DNA of 64,000 bases from Nemopilema nomurai (Eukaryota > Cnidaria > Scyphozoa > Rhizostomeae > Rhizostomatidae). This document shows, one piece after another, positions 44,401-62,902 of the stretch. The translations under genes and the position numbers were made by a program. Position 1 is the first letter of the stretch. Each line of letters starts with the position of its first letter. The notes under the pieces are model-generated. The model was not told where the DNA came from. It saw only the letters and a program-made list of their open reading frames with translations, and ran no database searches. The DNA lies in the NCBI GenBank assembly GCA_003864495.1, contig ML133428.1:248001-312000 (forward strand), in the 5' to 3' direction.

Positions 44401-47400
44401 TAAGAAGATTTTTCTCGATAACAACAATTCATCACATATGACGCCTCGTTTAGAAAACAATTTTCCAAATCTCAGGCAGTAAATATTAAAGTAGGATCTG
44501 AATTATAGCCCATGGGACTCGAGTATATTGAAAACAAAGGGGTACCGTTCTGTTTCGCCAAGTAGGAGTCCATGAGCAGCATACCAAACCTCGTGACACC
44601 TTGCACAACATCATCGCAACCACGCTTACTAGAGGAAACAAGAAACATTTTACAATACTTTAAACCAAAGATTTTCAAGCTTTTTCTTTCAGACGTAAGA
44701 TTCAAAGTAAATTAAATTCATTGTCTTCTTCATTCGCTTACTATCATGGCACTATGATATTAATCATTCACAATCATTAACAGCAAATTACAACAACCTA
44801 AAGCCTATATTGAATTGCTAAAAATATTGGTGAAACCTGTATTGCAGGACGGATGAAAATACGGCATCTACATTGCAGCTTTCCTCGTACAGTTCTAAAA
44901 AGGAAGCACACAGTGGGAAAGGTCAGCGAAAAATTAAAATAATAATGCTGATAGAAGTAATAATTATTCATGGACGTCGTGCTGAAGCGAGTCTTATGGG
45001 TGAGACTCACAAGCTAAAATGAATCCAAAAAATTGACTCAATGCACAGACCTCTAAACCTGCTCGAATTCTTCCTTCTTTCGTCCTCCTTGTACGCTTTA
45101 ATTACCACTGACTTTATATGATCAAACATCTACAAAATTTCCATGATTTAGCTAGGATTTCAAGACTTCTAAACATTGAACATAGATGGCGAGATTTTGT
45201 GGGAAATTTTCTACAAGTCGAGATATTTGTGACACTGTCCAGGTAAGAAAAGTACTATGTGACAAAATCAGAACCCTTAAATTATGGGCTTGTTTAAAAG
45301 AGTCTTCACTAACCAAACCAAATACTCAGAAGAATAAAATTGTGTTTCAATTCAAATGATGCCAGCAGGTGAATTGTATTTCGCCTTTAGTTGCGCTGAA
45401 AACATCTTTTCTTCTCAAAACAATATCTTGAGATGAAGATGACAATACCCACTGAAATACAGATATTTATGCATAAAAATATTCGAATAATTTTTACATA
45501 ATTTACGCAGGTCTTTTGTTTAATTTAACGAACAAGAAGTGTTAAAAACTGGTAACTGTATACTTCATTCAGTCATGACAACAGAAGCACGTACATTTTC
45601 TTGCAGACGCCTGACGCTTGAAATCGCCAATGCAAGAGACACGTTGAACGGCGTTAGCTTGTCGTATTCTTTTCCTTTCCTATTAGTCTGAAGGAAAACG
45701 CAATAACAATAAGAAAAGAGGAAAGTAATTGTTAAAAAATATAGTAATATGATACCGAAATATAATATATATTATACCATATTTCTCATGAAAAACCGGA
45801 TCTAAAAAAGTGATGTTAATTTCAAGATTGTCAGTCCGTCTTCTCTGCCTTTCATGATAACGATTTTAGGATGATAATAATCATGATAATCATTATGAGG
45901 AATCGTTTAAGACACGCTTTCCATGTAACATTTGTTGGGCCTCTCAGCCAATGTTTAATTTTTAGAAAAGGAAACGGAACAGACCTTGAGGTATTTTAAG
46001 AACTCTCTTCCAAGCTCTTGGTCCTGTTTTACTGCAAATGCGGTGTGGATTATAACTGTGCCCTTTGTCTGTTTCAGCACCGCATCTTCATCTTCACGGG
46101 AGTCTTCTGGACCAGCGGTAGCTTCTGTGTCTTTGCTGTTCATGAAAGTGCATATTCCGTCGAGAACAAGTTGTTTCTGGCCCTAGGTGGAATTGCAAGA
46201 AATGGTCAAGAATGAAACTCTATACGGTGTGCAGTCAAAAAACGATATTCAGTAAAACTGATTAAAATGAAGATGATGGAGGAAGAGTCGGCAATACCTT
46301 CGTTGAAAAGAGCAAAAGTTCGTAGCACAAGGCTGGGAAATTCAGGAAATCAATCTCAGGCATAATTCTGGAAAAAAGCAAAGGGAAAAAATCAAAGAAA
46401 AGCTGGTAATTATTTCAAATGTGAAGATTTGATAGCTTAAAAGCCTTGTTTGAGAAACTGGAGAAAAACGAATGCTCAGATCAAATCAAGGAACGAAAAG
46501 AGACATCTGGATCCAATTAGTATATTCTATATCTGCAATAATGTCCATTCGCAAAGACTGAATTCTAGCTAATGATAGAAAAATTCACAGTCTTTTGTGA
46601 AGGCTAAACTGAAATTTAATTGATTATAGGATTTTAAGTCACTGGTTTATAAGGAGACATTATTGCAACTGTGCACTTCAAAGCCTTTGTGACATCAAGT
46701 AAAAGAGTAAATGCTACACATTGTTGGGAAACCAGTGAGCCAAACAAACCTTGCTATTTTTGATACCACAAAGCCAAGCTCCTCTTGTGTCATCTCCACA
46801 TCCCTTGAAAAGAGTTGTTCTGTGAAGCATTTCAAATTTCCCAGAAAAGTAATTTTCAAACGAAACCAAATGCTAGATTTCACATTGGAAAGCCACAGCC
46901 AACTAAACAAAGATGTCAAATCAATTTTTAAAAAACTCACCTTAACATTTTGACAATATGAATCAGAAATTTTGGATTCCACCTGAAATACCGAAACAAA
47001 TGATTATTTTGGTATACAAAAGATTCAAAGGAAGAAATGGTATACAAAAGATTAAAAATTGCTAGAAAAAGCAAAACTACTTTCCAAACTAGCAAAACTA
47101 GTTTTCCAAAAAGTTGGACGAAAAAAGTACTTTTAAGTATGCGAAAACTAGTTCTGCTTTTTCTAGCAATTGTGAAGTTTTGTACCACAAAGCACTTGTT
47201 CAAAAGATTCAAAGGAAGAAATTCAACTTGCAAAAAACAACATTAATGAAAAGAAAAAAAATGAAACAAGCTGACATGATTTTTGAAAATTGAAAATACC
47301 TGCTGGAACATAATGTGTTCAAAATGTGGTTTTTATACTCATCTCCTTTTAATTCTCCATTGTCTGAAAGTTAAAAAAGAAATGGTCAGTGAAAAAGATC

Positions 47401-50088
47401 ATTGTTCCCCTATAAAACATGATAAATCAATAAAAAAAATCAATAAAAAATATGCAACATATAGAGACCTTACAAACCTTTTAAAGGCACAGATTTCAGG
47501 CTTGACAGATGGGCAAGAGCCTTTGGAAACAATTCTAGAGGCCTGAAATGACCAAACAGCAACAATAAGCCCTCCAAAAACAATCAAGATTTTAAAAAAT
47601 TACCGGCTTGTCTGCTAAATTACTCATTTATTGCTATAAGAACCAATTTTGTCATTGATATTATAAAAATATATTCCAAGGTGGAGTCTTGAATTGCTTG
47701 TCAGAGAACACTAGCCACAAACTCCATACACCCTTACTAATGGTTACTATGATAATGTTAATGGTACTCAAGACAAAAGCTAAGCACATACTTACTTGGA
47801 AGCTACAACAGTTCCTGATTTAATGCAGTTTACTATGAATTCAACGATCTGCACCAATACATTGGCATGGAGATTATCAATCTAAAATTCAAAGGCATTA
47901 TCATTGATATGTGAGATGACAATGTGAGATGTTGGAGTGATTGATAAAAACAGAACTAAAGCTTCATAAATTATTGTAAAATGATGCACCCAAGTATTGA
48001 GCATTTGTTAATTTGACCACATACTTCTGATTAATGTGATCCCTTATTTGCTCTGTAAATACAAACTGTATTTTATTATTGGAGACCAGCCATTTTCAAA
48101 GCAAGGGGAATTTAACTCTCCAACCAGGATCAGAACTTTGACAGAATACAGATTGAATACATTCTGATCACATACATACAATTAGTTCATCCAATCAACA
48201 AGAAAATATCATTTTTTCCTGAGACATCAGGACTTATTCATACTTCAAGATGTGCATGATACCTCCATAAGAAGAACATTGAGGACATCTGATACCAACT
48301 GAAAAGAGAAATAGAATGCGATTGTGGTTTGAGGTGCTGCTGTGCATGTTGCATCATTGTCATGTGGGCAAGCAATACAGGCTGCAAGGCCTTGAAGCAT
48401 AATTAAAATTTGACATTAACATTGATCGGGCTATCTTTCCACAAAATAGCAAAAACAATTCCTTCTCCAACTCCAGTATGATGACTTGATTCAGAGCTTT
48501 GGTTAAATTTTTAAAAGAAATTCAAAGGGTAATTATAACAACATTTAAAATGCAGAAAAGCAAATTATACCTTGTGCGACAACTCGGGTTTGCTGAGACA
48601 TTTGAACAGATGAGTGTAAAGTCTAACTGCAATATTCTGGATATCATTAGGATCTTTGTCTGCAAATACAAAAAAATAGGTAATACTTTTAGCCTGTTGT
48701 AAACTATATTAATTTTTCCAAGACATGCTTGAACAGAACTTAAGCTTGCCAAAACAAATAATAAATAACAGATTAAATCTACATACCCTTAAAAATACTC
48801 CTGAGAAAAGTTACTGATTCTTCTGCCTCTGTTTCAAGAAACTTCTCAGCAATTGTAAGAATCTTAGGGAAAATAGCATGAATTTTGAATAAAATATGTT
48901 GCATAGTAAACCTGGAAAAATTTTCATACCCATGAGGGCTCATATTGGGAAATATGTGTATACTAACACTAACAGAAATGTTCAAATAAAATCATGAAAG
49001 AAAAAAAATCATGTTTATTCAACAGTCTTAGCTTTGAAAAGAAAAAGACCTTTTGTCTGTCTTTAACAACAGGATATGAATGCATCACACTAAATTCATC
49101 ACCTGATACACCTGACCATTCATTACTAAAAGTATTGAGGCTGCTTATTTTTGAATTTGTCTGCAGGCTGTTGGTTCTTATTTGAAGATATTGAGCACTT
49201 CACGATTGCCTCTTAATGGCAAAATTGTAAACAAGGTAAAAGTATTTCAAACTTTGACTGTAAGAAGAAAACAAGATGAAGAAGAAAGAACATGTAGTTT
49301 CCCTGGATTAAAATAAAAAATATCAATAAAAAGCTTATTTCATTAAAACTTAAATAATTTACACAAATTTTTATGCTGAGTTTGTCATCATCTTCTATGC
49401 ACCAAAATTTACAGTTTTCTTTCATCTAGTTGTTCTAGAATTTGTCCAAAGTCCATGCAAAAGTCTATTATATGAAGACAGGAAATGTTTGCCTTTTTAC
49501 TCGAAATAATGCATGTATAGCAAAGACTGAAATTGCTAGGTTGCCAGGCTTCGAAAAATAATACCTGTTAGATTTCACGTGCACAGCTTGTGAACAACAG
49601 AACTAAGGTCCAGGGTTGGGCAGAAGAATTCTGAATTTCAGTAGATCTTGCGTGCTCAAATTGCTTAAAACTAGGCCATTGAGAATGCCTGAACATTTGT
49701 TTATTTCACATTCAAAACATTCCAGAAAAAAGATAACAGGTTTTTAAATGTAAAGAAAGAACAATCAAAGCAATGAAAAATAATAATGTACAATAAACTG
49801 ACGAAAATGTGCCCTTGTTTGTAAAATTCGTTCATTCAATCCATTTCTTGCCAATTGAAAGATTTTCCGCAACTGCTTTAACAATATTTTCCTAATACGT
49901 AGTCGCTCCCTCTGAGTGCAAAAACTAGCTGGCCTGGTTCTTTCTGCTTGGGGGGGGGGTTGTCAAAGTTCGCCGTCTAATATTATAAACGGGCACATTT
50001 TTACCTCTGATACTTCAAGATCTTTTACAAAAGTTTTCAATGCATCGAAATCTTCATTCTTGCAAAGCTTCGATGCTATACTTTCCAT
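29417..50088 (-). CDS. FANCI: FANCI, Fanconi anemia complementation group I protein (48-49 exons)
   Basis: About 1,300 codons rebuilt from minus-strand exons whose lengths and phases agree at all but one junction; human FANCI is 1,328 aa. FANCI pairs with FANCD2 as the nuclear ID2 clamp on DNA at interstrand crosslinks and is monoubiquitylated by the FANCL/UBE2T system. Conserved blocks along the protein include LGREFLKYLKV (exon 11), FGMLLMDSY (15), VFDYILMLTP (19), the ubiquitylation-site block DSLVMVLKKALF (20, Lys about 512, human K523), an S/TQ cluster (22), IKADLEDFEL (27), STSVGMKNNI (28), FAVINLTTVAPTV (42), FHELVQSAFP (44) and IPNLIYSIEQYERFL (48). The start ATG at 50,088 opens MESIASKLCKNED. 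No signal peptide, as expected of a nuclear protein. It shares a promoter with STK32. The junction between exons 33 and 35 is unresolved. Confidence 0.93.
31111..31539. repeat. Four tandem copies of a 107-bp unit spanning a FANCI 3' splice site
   Basis: Unit starts at about 31,111, 31,218, 31,324 and 31,431; the third interval is one or two bases shorter inside. Each unit holds, on the minus strand, a TTGTTTTCCAG acceptor and the first 11 nt of exon 46 (31,062-31,118). Only the leftmost copy continues into the true exon. The copies are nearly identical, so the expansion is recent. Confidence 0.92.
34890..34961 (-). repeat. Possible tRNA-derived SINE head in a FANCI intron
   Basis: On the minus strand the sequence GGTGGGCGAGTGGTTAGAGC resembles a pol III A box and is followed about 35 bp on by a weak B-box-like stretch (GATCCGGGCTCAGCCC). 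No intact cloverleaf forms, so it is not a functional tRNA. The tail was not delimited. Confidence 0.3.
37045..43412 (-). other. FANCI: FANCI exons 18-33 (coordinates), with ubiquitylation site and S/TQ cluster
   Basis: Coding exons: 43,354-43,412; 42,636-42,707; 42,241-42,311; 41,909-41,969; 41,181-41,319; 40,312-40,367; 39,741-39,809; 39,466-39,567; 39,249-39,324; 38,967-39,058; 38,763-38,846; 38,193-38,230; 37,982-38,061; 37,697-37,781; 37,259-37,358; 37,045-37,124. Exon 20 (42,241-42,311) carries the VLKKALF lysine block. Exon 22 (41,181-41,319) carries SSQ, ATQ and SSQ at about residues 549, 554 and 560. Exon 29 is only 38 nt and ends in a GC donor (CAG then GCAAGC), verified by phase. 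Confidence 0.88.
42550..42620. repeat. ATGCAAAGAA decamer repeat next to a FANCI splice donor
   Basis: Six to seven copies of a 10-bp unit (ATGCAAAGAA) with one interruption (TGATAAAAAG). It lies in the intron only about 15 bp downstream of the exon 19 donor at 42,636. Confidence 0.85.
44030..50088 (-). other. FANCI: FANCI exons 1-17 (coordinates)
   Basis: Coding exons in transcription order: 50,005-50,088; 48,787-48,862; 48,571-48,659; 48,263-48,298; 47,796-47,881; 47,478-47,542; 47,300-47,363; 46,941-46,982; 46,750-46,803; 46,298-46,367; 45,985-46,182; 45,595-45,687; 45,051-45,129; 44,837-44,894; 44,546-44,628; 44,299-44,381; 44,030-44,117. Each is bordered by AG and GT, and each length fits the codon phase carried from its neighbours. 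They cover the N-terminal solenoid half. Alternative upstream acceptors were rejected for exon 9 because only the AG before 46,803 keeps the frame that matches the family. Confidence 0.88.
47017..47222. repeat. Inverted-repeat insert flanked by 22-bp direct repeats in a FANCI intron
   Basis: Direct repeats containing AAAAGATTCAAAGGAAGAAA sit at 47,017-47,038 and 47,201-47,222. Between them, AATTGCTAGAAAAAGCAAAA near 47,056 pairs with its near complement near 47,150-47,172, enclosing a smaller inverted pair around AAAACTAGTT. It may be a small MITE or foldback with long flanking duplication. Confidence 0.55.
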
Positions 50089-50493
50089 TTTGACAAGTAC
50101 TTTTATCAAATTCAGAAAATAAATCGACTTGGTAGCTTCATGTTGTCAAAATGACCTTCAGTTTGGCGCCAAATATAATGTGTTACCACAACGAGGCTGA
50201 TCTCACTTGCATGACAGGGTTGGTATTGTTTATTTTTATAATCAGATTGAAGTATCTCAAAGACATCGTAGCAGAACTGTCAGAAAATCTGTTTCCTCAA
50301 TAAAGATAAGACTAAGTAGGCGTTCCATGAATTATACATTTGAGCACACGGAATTTGCAGAAAACTGTCAAATGCTCATATAACGAGGTTTGAAATCTCT
50401 TTCCTCGTCATCACAGTTGAGAAAGTATAAGGTCGCATACTCTTGCCTCGGAAAGGGAGGAAATGATGTGATTGATGCTGGCTGGCTGTCTCG
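50089..50493. promoter_or_regulatory. Bidirectional promoter between FANCI and STK32
   Basis: The two start codons face away from each other across 405 bp, so both 5' UTRs and core promoters must fit here or in unannotated 5' exons. The palindrome TTTGGCGCCAAA at 50,162-50,173 matches an E2F/DP consensus (TTTSSCGC) on both strands, 74 bp from the FANCI start. E2F control is usual for replication and Fanconi genes in animals. No TATA box is evident near either start. Confidence 0.6.
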
Positions 50494-57828
<7,335 letters not shown>

Positions 57829-60800
57829 TTTACCTACTCATCTCATATTCCTAATTTCACCACATTATGTTTGACTGAAGCAAAGAACAACGCCTCTGCG
57901 AAGGTGCCGTGTACTTAATTATTCGTTATAAAAGATAATTTGCATCGTAAAGCAGCATTGCTGGCAAAATTTTATTTGAAGGAGGGCAGTAATTTTTATC
58001 TTCACCTCAGTGGAGATGACCATCAGAAATCAAAATAAAACATTCATTTCGTCCCTTACATATTTCCCATCTTCTAGGAGCATTGCCCCAAAAAGCGTTA
58101 CAAGATCTTCACAAATAAAGTCCCCTAACAATTTTTTTGCATCATGTTATAAGAATTGCCGTTATAAGCATAAAAGAAACTGTGTTTGCAATGGACAATT
58201 AGTGAAATTTCTGCCAATTTTACAGTAGGTGATGCGATATTTTAGGACACGCAGAGACAAAACAAGGGTAAATTTTACTGTATCCAGGAAACCTAAACCA
58301 AGGAGCACCTTTGTGTACCAAGTTATTACAAAGACAAAATGAATTTCAAAATAATGTGATCTATCCAACAAGAGGGATGATCCATTCTCAAATTACAAGC
58401 TGCAAAATTTAGAATTAACGTTTCCCATTCACTTCCAGTCCCCATTGCCTCTTCATTCGCTATCCAGTAAAAGGAACAAGTATTATACTAGCCACATCGT
58501 AAAACCACAAGGATTGAAGATAAGCTGGCCTTGTTCAAACCTGATTTTAAAACTACTTGAGATGTATTTATCTAAACTTCAAATTGATTCATGTAGATTG
58601 TAGAGTATTAACAAGATTAGTCGCATAAACAAGATAATTAACAAGAGAAAGTTCAAGATCTATAGAGGAAGACCAATATGCACATTTGAAACTACTGTAA
58701 ATTAAATTTACACTTTCATCAAAACTTCTCATACAACAATTATACCAAATTTACAATTTCTTCAAATAGTGACTGAAATAGCACACGAAAGTTTACAGCA
58801 ATGCAAATATTTTCTTAATGGAATTCTTTTATCTTTTTTACTAACTCTCGGGACATCTAAGCGTGCCCAGACTAGGCAAGACTAGACCCTTTTTGCGAAT
58901 ATATATTTGAAATATTCCATGCTGATAAATCATATCAAAGAAATGAGCCATCTGAAATGATGTGAAATTGAAGAAAGTGCGTAATTTATTTCCGTTGAAT
59001 AGCGACTCTGGTGCGGTCATATTTTGACTTCATTTTTCGAAATCCTTAGAGTGGACATAAATATGTTTTCGACTCTTTAAAACACTATATAGCCCATATC
59101 TAAGAGTCAGCTACATGATGAGCATTTGAATGAAAATATATATATATATGAATCCATGAAAGGACGAATGACAACCTTTATCTGTTTTTCAAAGTGCTTT
59201 CCGCAAAGTCCGTCACGTATTTCGGTTTCGAAGGCCGTTCTCAAAGTAAAATGTTTTAAAAACTCTCTTGCGAAGTACTATGAAACAAGATCTGCTTGAT
59301 GCCACTGTGTTGATGAGCATCGAGAACAGATCACTAAACGGCTTGACAAATGAAAACGTAAATAAACGCTCAACGTAGATAAACTCTAGATACAGCTCTT
59401 GCAAGTTTACATTTTTGTAAAACTTTAGCTCGAATCTAGTCATACTATAATTTTATGTGCTCATCATATGTTAAATGTGCTTGTTACGATATTAAGGAAT
59501 TGCAACATCATTTTCTCTTCACCACACCCTTATTTCTCAGACCATGCCCGGAAGGGGCCCTTTGAGTCCTCCATGGCTGGTGAAAAATTCTGAGAGAGTC
59601 CGCCACTGATGACTAGTCTCTATTTCTATTTTCAGGCTTATGCAATCAAAATTATTCTTGTCACTATCAGATGTTTCTATAAATAATGTGAGAATTCATA
59701 TACAGTGAAAAGTGTCAGGTGAAAAGAGTACTTTCAGTATTATACTATAATTTGTTGCTTTTGCGTGCAATGTTGTCATTAGTTTCCTGTAGGCATCTTA
59801 TGCTGCCTGGTATGCTATCAGGCTAAATAAACAGCATTAATCAGCTTTAATATCATATAAAAATACCATATTTCCACATAGTTTGTTCCATCAAAAAGTA
59901 AGTTAATGAATGTCAAAGTAACCAACCAGTCTGCTGACTCCTTATAAAACTTGCTGTTGCTGAAAACCATTTAGTCTGGTAACTGATTCTTGTAGCAAGA
60001 TTCAGCCAATCATGACAGAATGAACTGGTTCAACAAAAGCAGGGAAAAGCTGCAATTGTAATTCATTCTTTTTTATCATCCTCAAAGATGATTGTGGAAA
60101 TATCATGGTCTGGGATATTCCAGCTGCAGATATGAGTTCAAATTGATGTGTTTTCAGTTACTGAACCGCAGCATCCTCTTAGATCTCATGTAGCTTCATT
60201 GTCATTCCTTGTATAGACTGTAAGCTTAAATTTAATAAAAAAATCAATTAGCAGTAGGATAGTGGATAGGAAGGAAAGGTAAACTTGATGTTATATTGCA
60301 AGAAATATATTTCCAAAACATTGCTGTGGTTTAGATTCAACAACAACAAAGACAAAAATTTTGGTAGACAGCTGGCCAAAAGCCGCAAATTAATTTTGAT
60401 GACCTAATAAGTCTAATTAGATTTTATTGAATGAGACTTTATAGACCGAGACAAAACAGAAAAAGTTGTCAAAATTGAGGGCATAACAAGATCAATGAAA
60501 GTGGAGAGTGTGAAATGTAAAAATGGAAGGGTTGGTTATTTAAAGTTCCAAGTCTCGCTCAGATTGATTATTTTTCAGCACTCTCTATGAAAAATGGAAG
60601 GGTTCAATAAAGGCTACCACCATAGTTGGGGATAAGTTGGGGACTTTAGGGGCTTGGCTACCTTTTGCTCTACTTGACCACTAAAAACTGCTTTCTTTTT
60701 TCTATCTTTGTTGCCTTTAATAATACATTGCTCAACAAAAAGGGGGCCATTTTCTCCATGTTTGATGAACCCTGGTTTCAATGGCTCCCCTAAAGCACCC

Positions 60801-61415
60801 ACATGATCCTTCACTTTAGAGTGCATTCAAACTGACAGCCATAATAAGCTTGCTGAAAGCCGCTCTAAACAAGTCACAACAGGAAATACTGAGGGTGTTC
60901 AGATTTACAAATTTTGTCAGTCAGCTACAATCCAAAAATTTGCTATAAGCAGGAGCAGGGGAGACTATGAATATTGATATTAACAGAATATCTTATGATC
61001 TTGATATGAAATGCCAGCTATTTGGGGTACAAGAAATAAAAAAGAGTAGAGAATTAATTCACTAAATTGGTCTGCAGTTTTGAAAAGATGTATTTATTTT
61101 TAAGGCAAGTCCACCAAATGCAATTATTTCAGTAGTCATGCAGAGATTTGGGTCATACATTTTGAAATGCGAAGTACCAAATTGGGGGAAAATTTAAAAC
61201 TTCTGGCAGAACCAGCTTTCAGTCTGAACAGGTTATCACAAAATTAAAGCCACAGCAAAGTGCTGAGTTGTGCAAGTTTATCACAGCATCCAGCCAGCTG
61301 CACCTTTATTCAAAACAATTCTAAGCCACTTTAAATGTTTTTCATTTGTGATTTTTTCTTTCCCTCAACATTTAACCCCTGAATTCTGCTAAACAAATGA
61401 AAATTCTTTACTTAC
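57829..61415. other. Intergenic DNA between STK32 and the BORCS7-like gene
   Basis: It starts with the STK32 3' UTR. An AT dinucleotide run lies near 59,140-59,150. No convincing coding exon was recognised, although the last exon of the BORCS7-like gene should lie somewhere left of 61,416. Confidence 0.4.
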
Positions 61416-62732
61416 TTTTGTGCTGTAGCTATTCTCCTGAAATTGAGATAAAAAATGTCAAAAGTCAGCCTTAAAGAGATATTTCACTAAACTCTCAATA
61501 ACTGCAAAGTCATGTCATTAACAGGCTATTTCTGTCACCAAAACTTTTGCCAAGACTTAAAATTTCAGCAGTAAAATGTAAAGCAAACAACTATGAAACT
61601 TATCTTAAGTAAAGTGCTTGTCATCATTAGGTCAGTCTTTATAGAAAGTCTCTTTTCAGTTTATGCCTTAAATTGAGTTTGCCAAATAGCATACTTAACT
61701 GCTGAAAAAGTTTTTTAGCAAAGCTTATCAATATGTTGCACATGAACGCTACTCTTAATGAACCCAAAGCAGTATTGGAAACAATTTATTAGTTATTTGA
61801 AAGCTAGCTTTATAAAGTTTCTTTAGCATACATAGCTCCTACTATTTAATATTGAAGTCTACTGTATCTATGTCAGGTTTAACATCAGGTTGTCCTATTA
61901 CTCTGCTGCAATTTTTCATGTCAATATCTTTTCATAGATTTAATTCTACCAAAAATTGCAATGGAACATACTGTGCCTCCATCTTTTTCATAATTCTATC
62001 AATGTTGTTAAGATTTTGTTCCATGTTCCCAAGAGAGCTGTCAAGGTTAGAAAACTGTTTTGTTGCTTGATGAACTATCTGAAAATAATAAAAAATTCAC
62101 TTATTAGCCTGAAATTCATTAAATGACCTTTTTCTAATAGAAATATATATCTAAGTTTGAAATTGACTGATTATTTAAATGTCAATATTTGTGACTGCAG
62201 AGGATGCCAAGGACAAGGTCCCAACTCCCAAGCGTGTTGAAGATAAGCATGCAAGTGTGCAGTTGGTTTTAGGCCTACACATCAAGTGGGCACTTGAATT
62301 TCGAATTTTATCATTTTCTGTCTTTTTCTGGAATGACACTTATGAAACAAAACTTTTGTCAAGTGAAGAACGATATCTTTCAACGCAAATGCAAGTGACC
62401 AGTATTAATAGTCATTATAATATATCATCACTATAAAACTCCAAACTAAACAACCGGCAGCAATTTGCTTTGCCTTCCCAGTGCCTGTTACTTATGTGTG
62501 TACCGAATCGTTTGAGAAAAATAGATACTAATTATTAATGCACCAAAAACTCTGCAATCAAATTGAGTCATAATAAATATGAAAAATACCAATGACTACC
62601 TACATCTTTGCTTCTCGAATTCTTTACTACACTTTGAATTACTTTTCCTGACTCCAAAACAGACATAGAAAGCCGCTCATTCACTCTGTTTTTGACTTCT
62701 GAGTTCCGATAAGCAGACTTCTGTGCGGCCAT
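61416..62732 (-). CDS. BORCS7: BORCS7-like subunit of the BORC complex (partial, 3' end not found)
   Basis: Minus-strand exons at 62,604-62,732, 61,950-62,078 and probably 61,416-61,436 join in phase. They give about 93 residues starting MAAQKSAYRNSEVKNRV. The block VVKNSRSKDIVHQATKQF aligns without gaps to human BORCS7 (about 106 aa) around its GSRSSELLGQAARN segment, followed by an amphipathic coiled-coil stretch (SSLGNMEQNLNNIDRIMKKM). BORC sits on the lysosome surface and recruits ARL8 to drive lysosome movement. I chose ATG 62,732 because it matches the human start, although the frame is open to an ATG at 62,897. A last exon of roughly 10 codons is expected left of 61,416. The assignment rests on a short alignment; another small BLOC/BORC coiled-coil protein is possible. 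Confidence 0.5.
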
Positions 62733-62902
62733 TCTGGTAGAAAATTGATCCCCAATCCCAATAGAGACTATTTCCCTCGCAGCTACTGAAGCTCGCAGTC
62801 GTGTCAACTTGACAAATTTATGTACATTGGCTGTTTGGTGATGACAATGTTGCGGTGGTGCCAAGTCAGTTATTCGTCCATATTCGAGTTGATCCATTAT
62901 CA

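Noticed and set aside
46804..46819. Alternative acceptor for FANCI exon 9 giving a longer exon
   Set aside because: It would break the phase with the 46,941-46,982 exon; only the AG before 46,803 keeps MLRDVEMTQEELGF.
29417..50088. Reading the 29-50 kb minus-strand exons as several small genes
   Set aside because: Phases and sequence order match one FANCI protein from start codon to stop, so separate genes are not needed.
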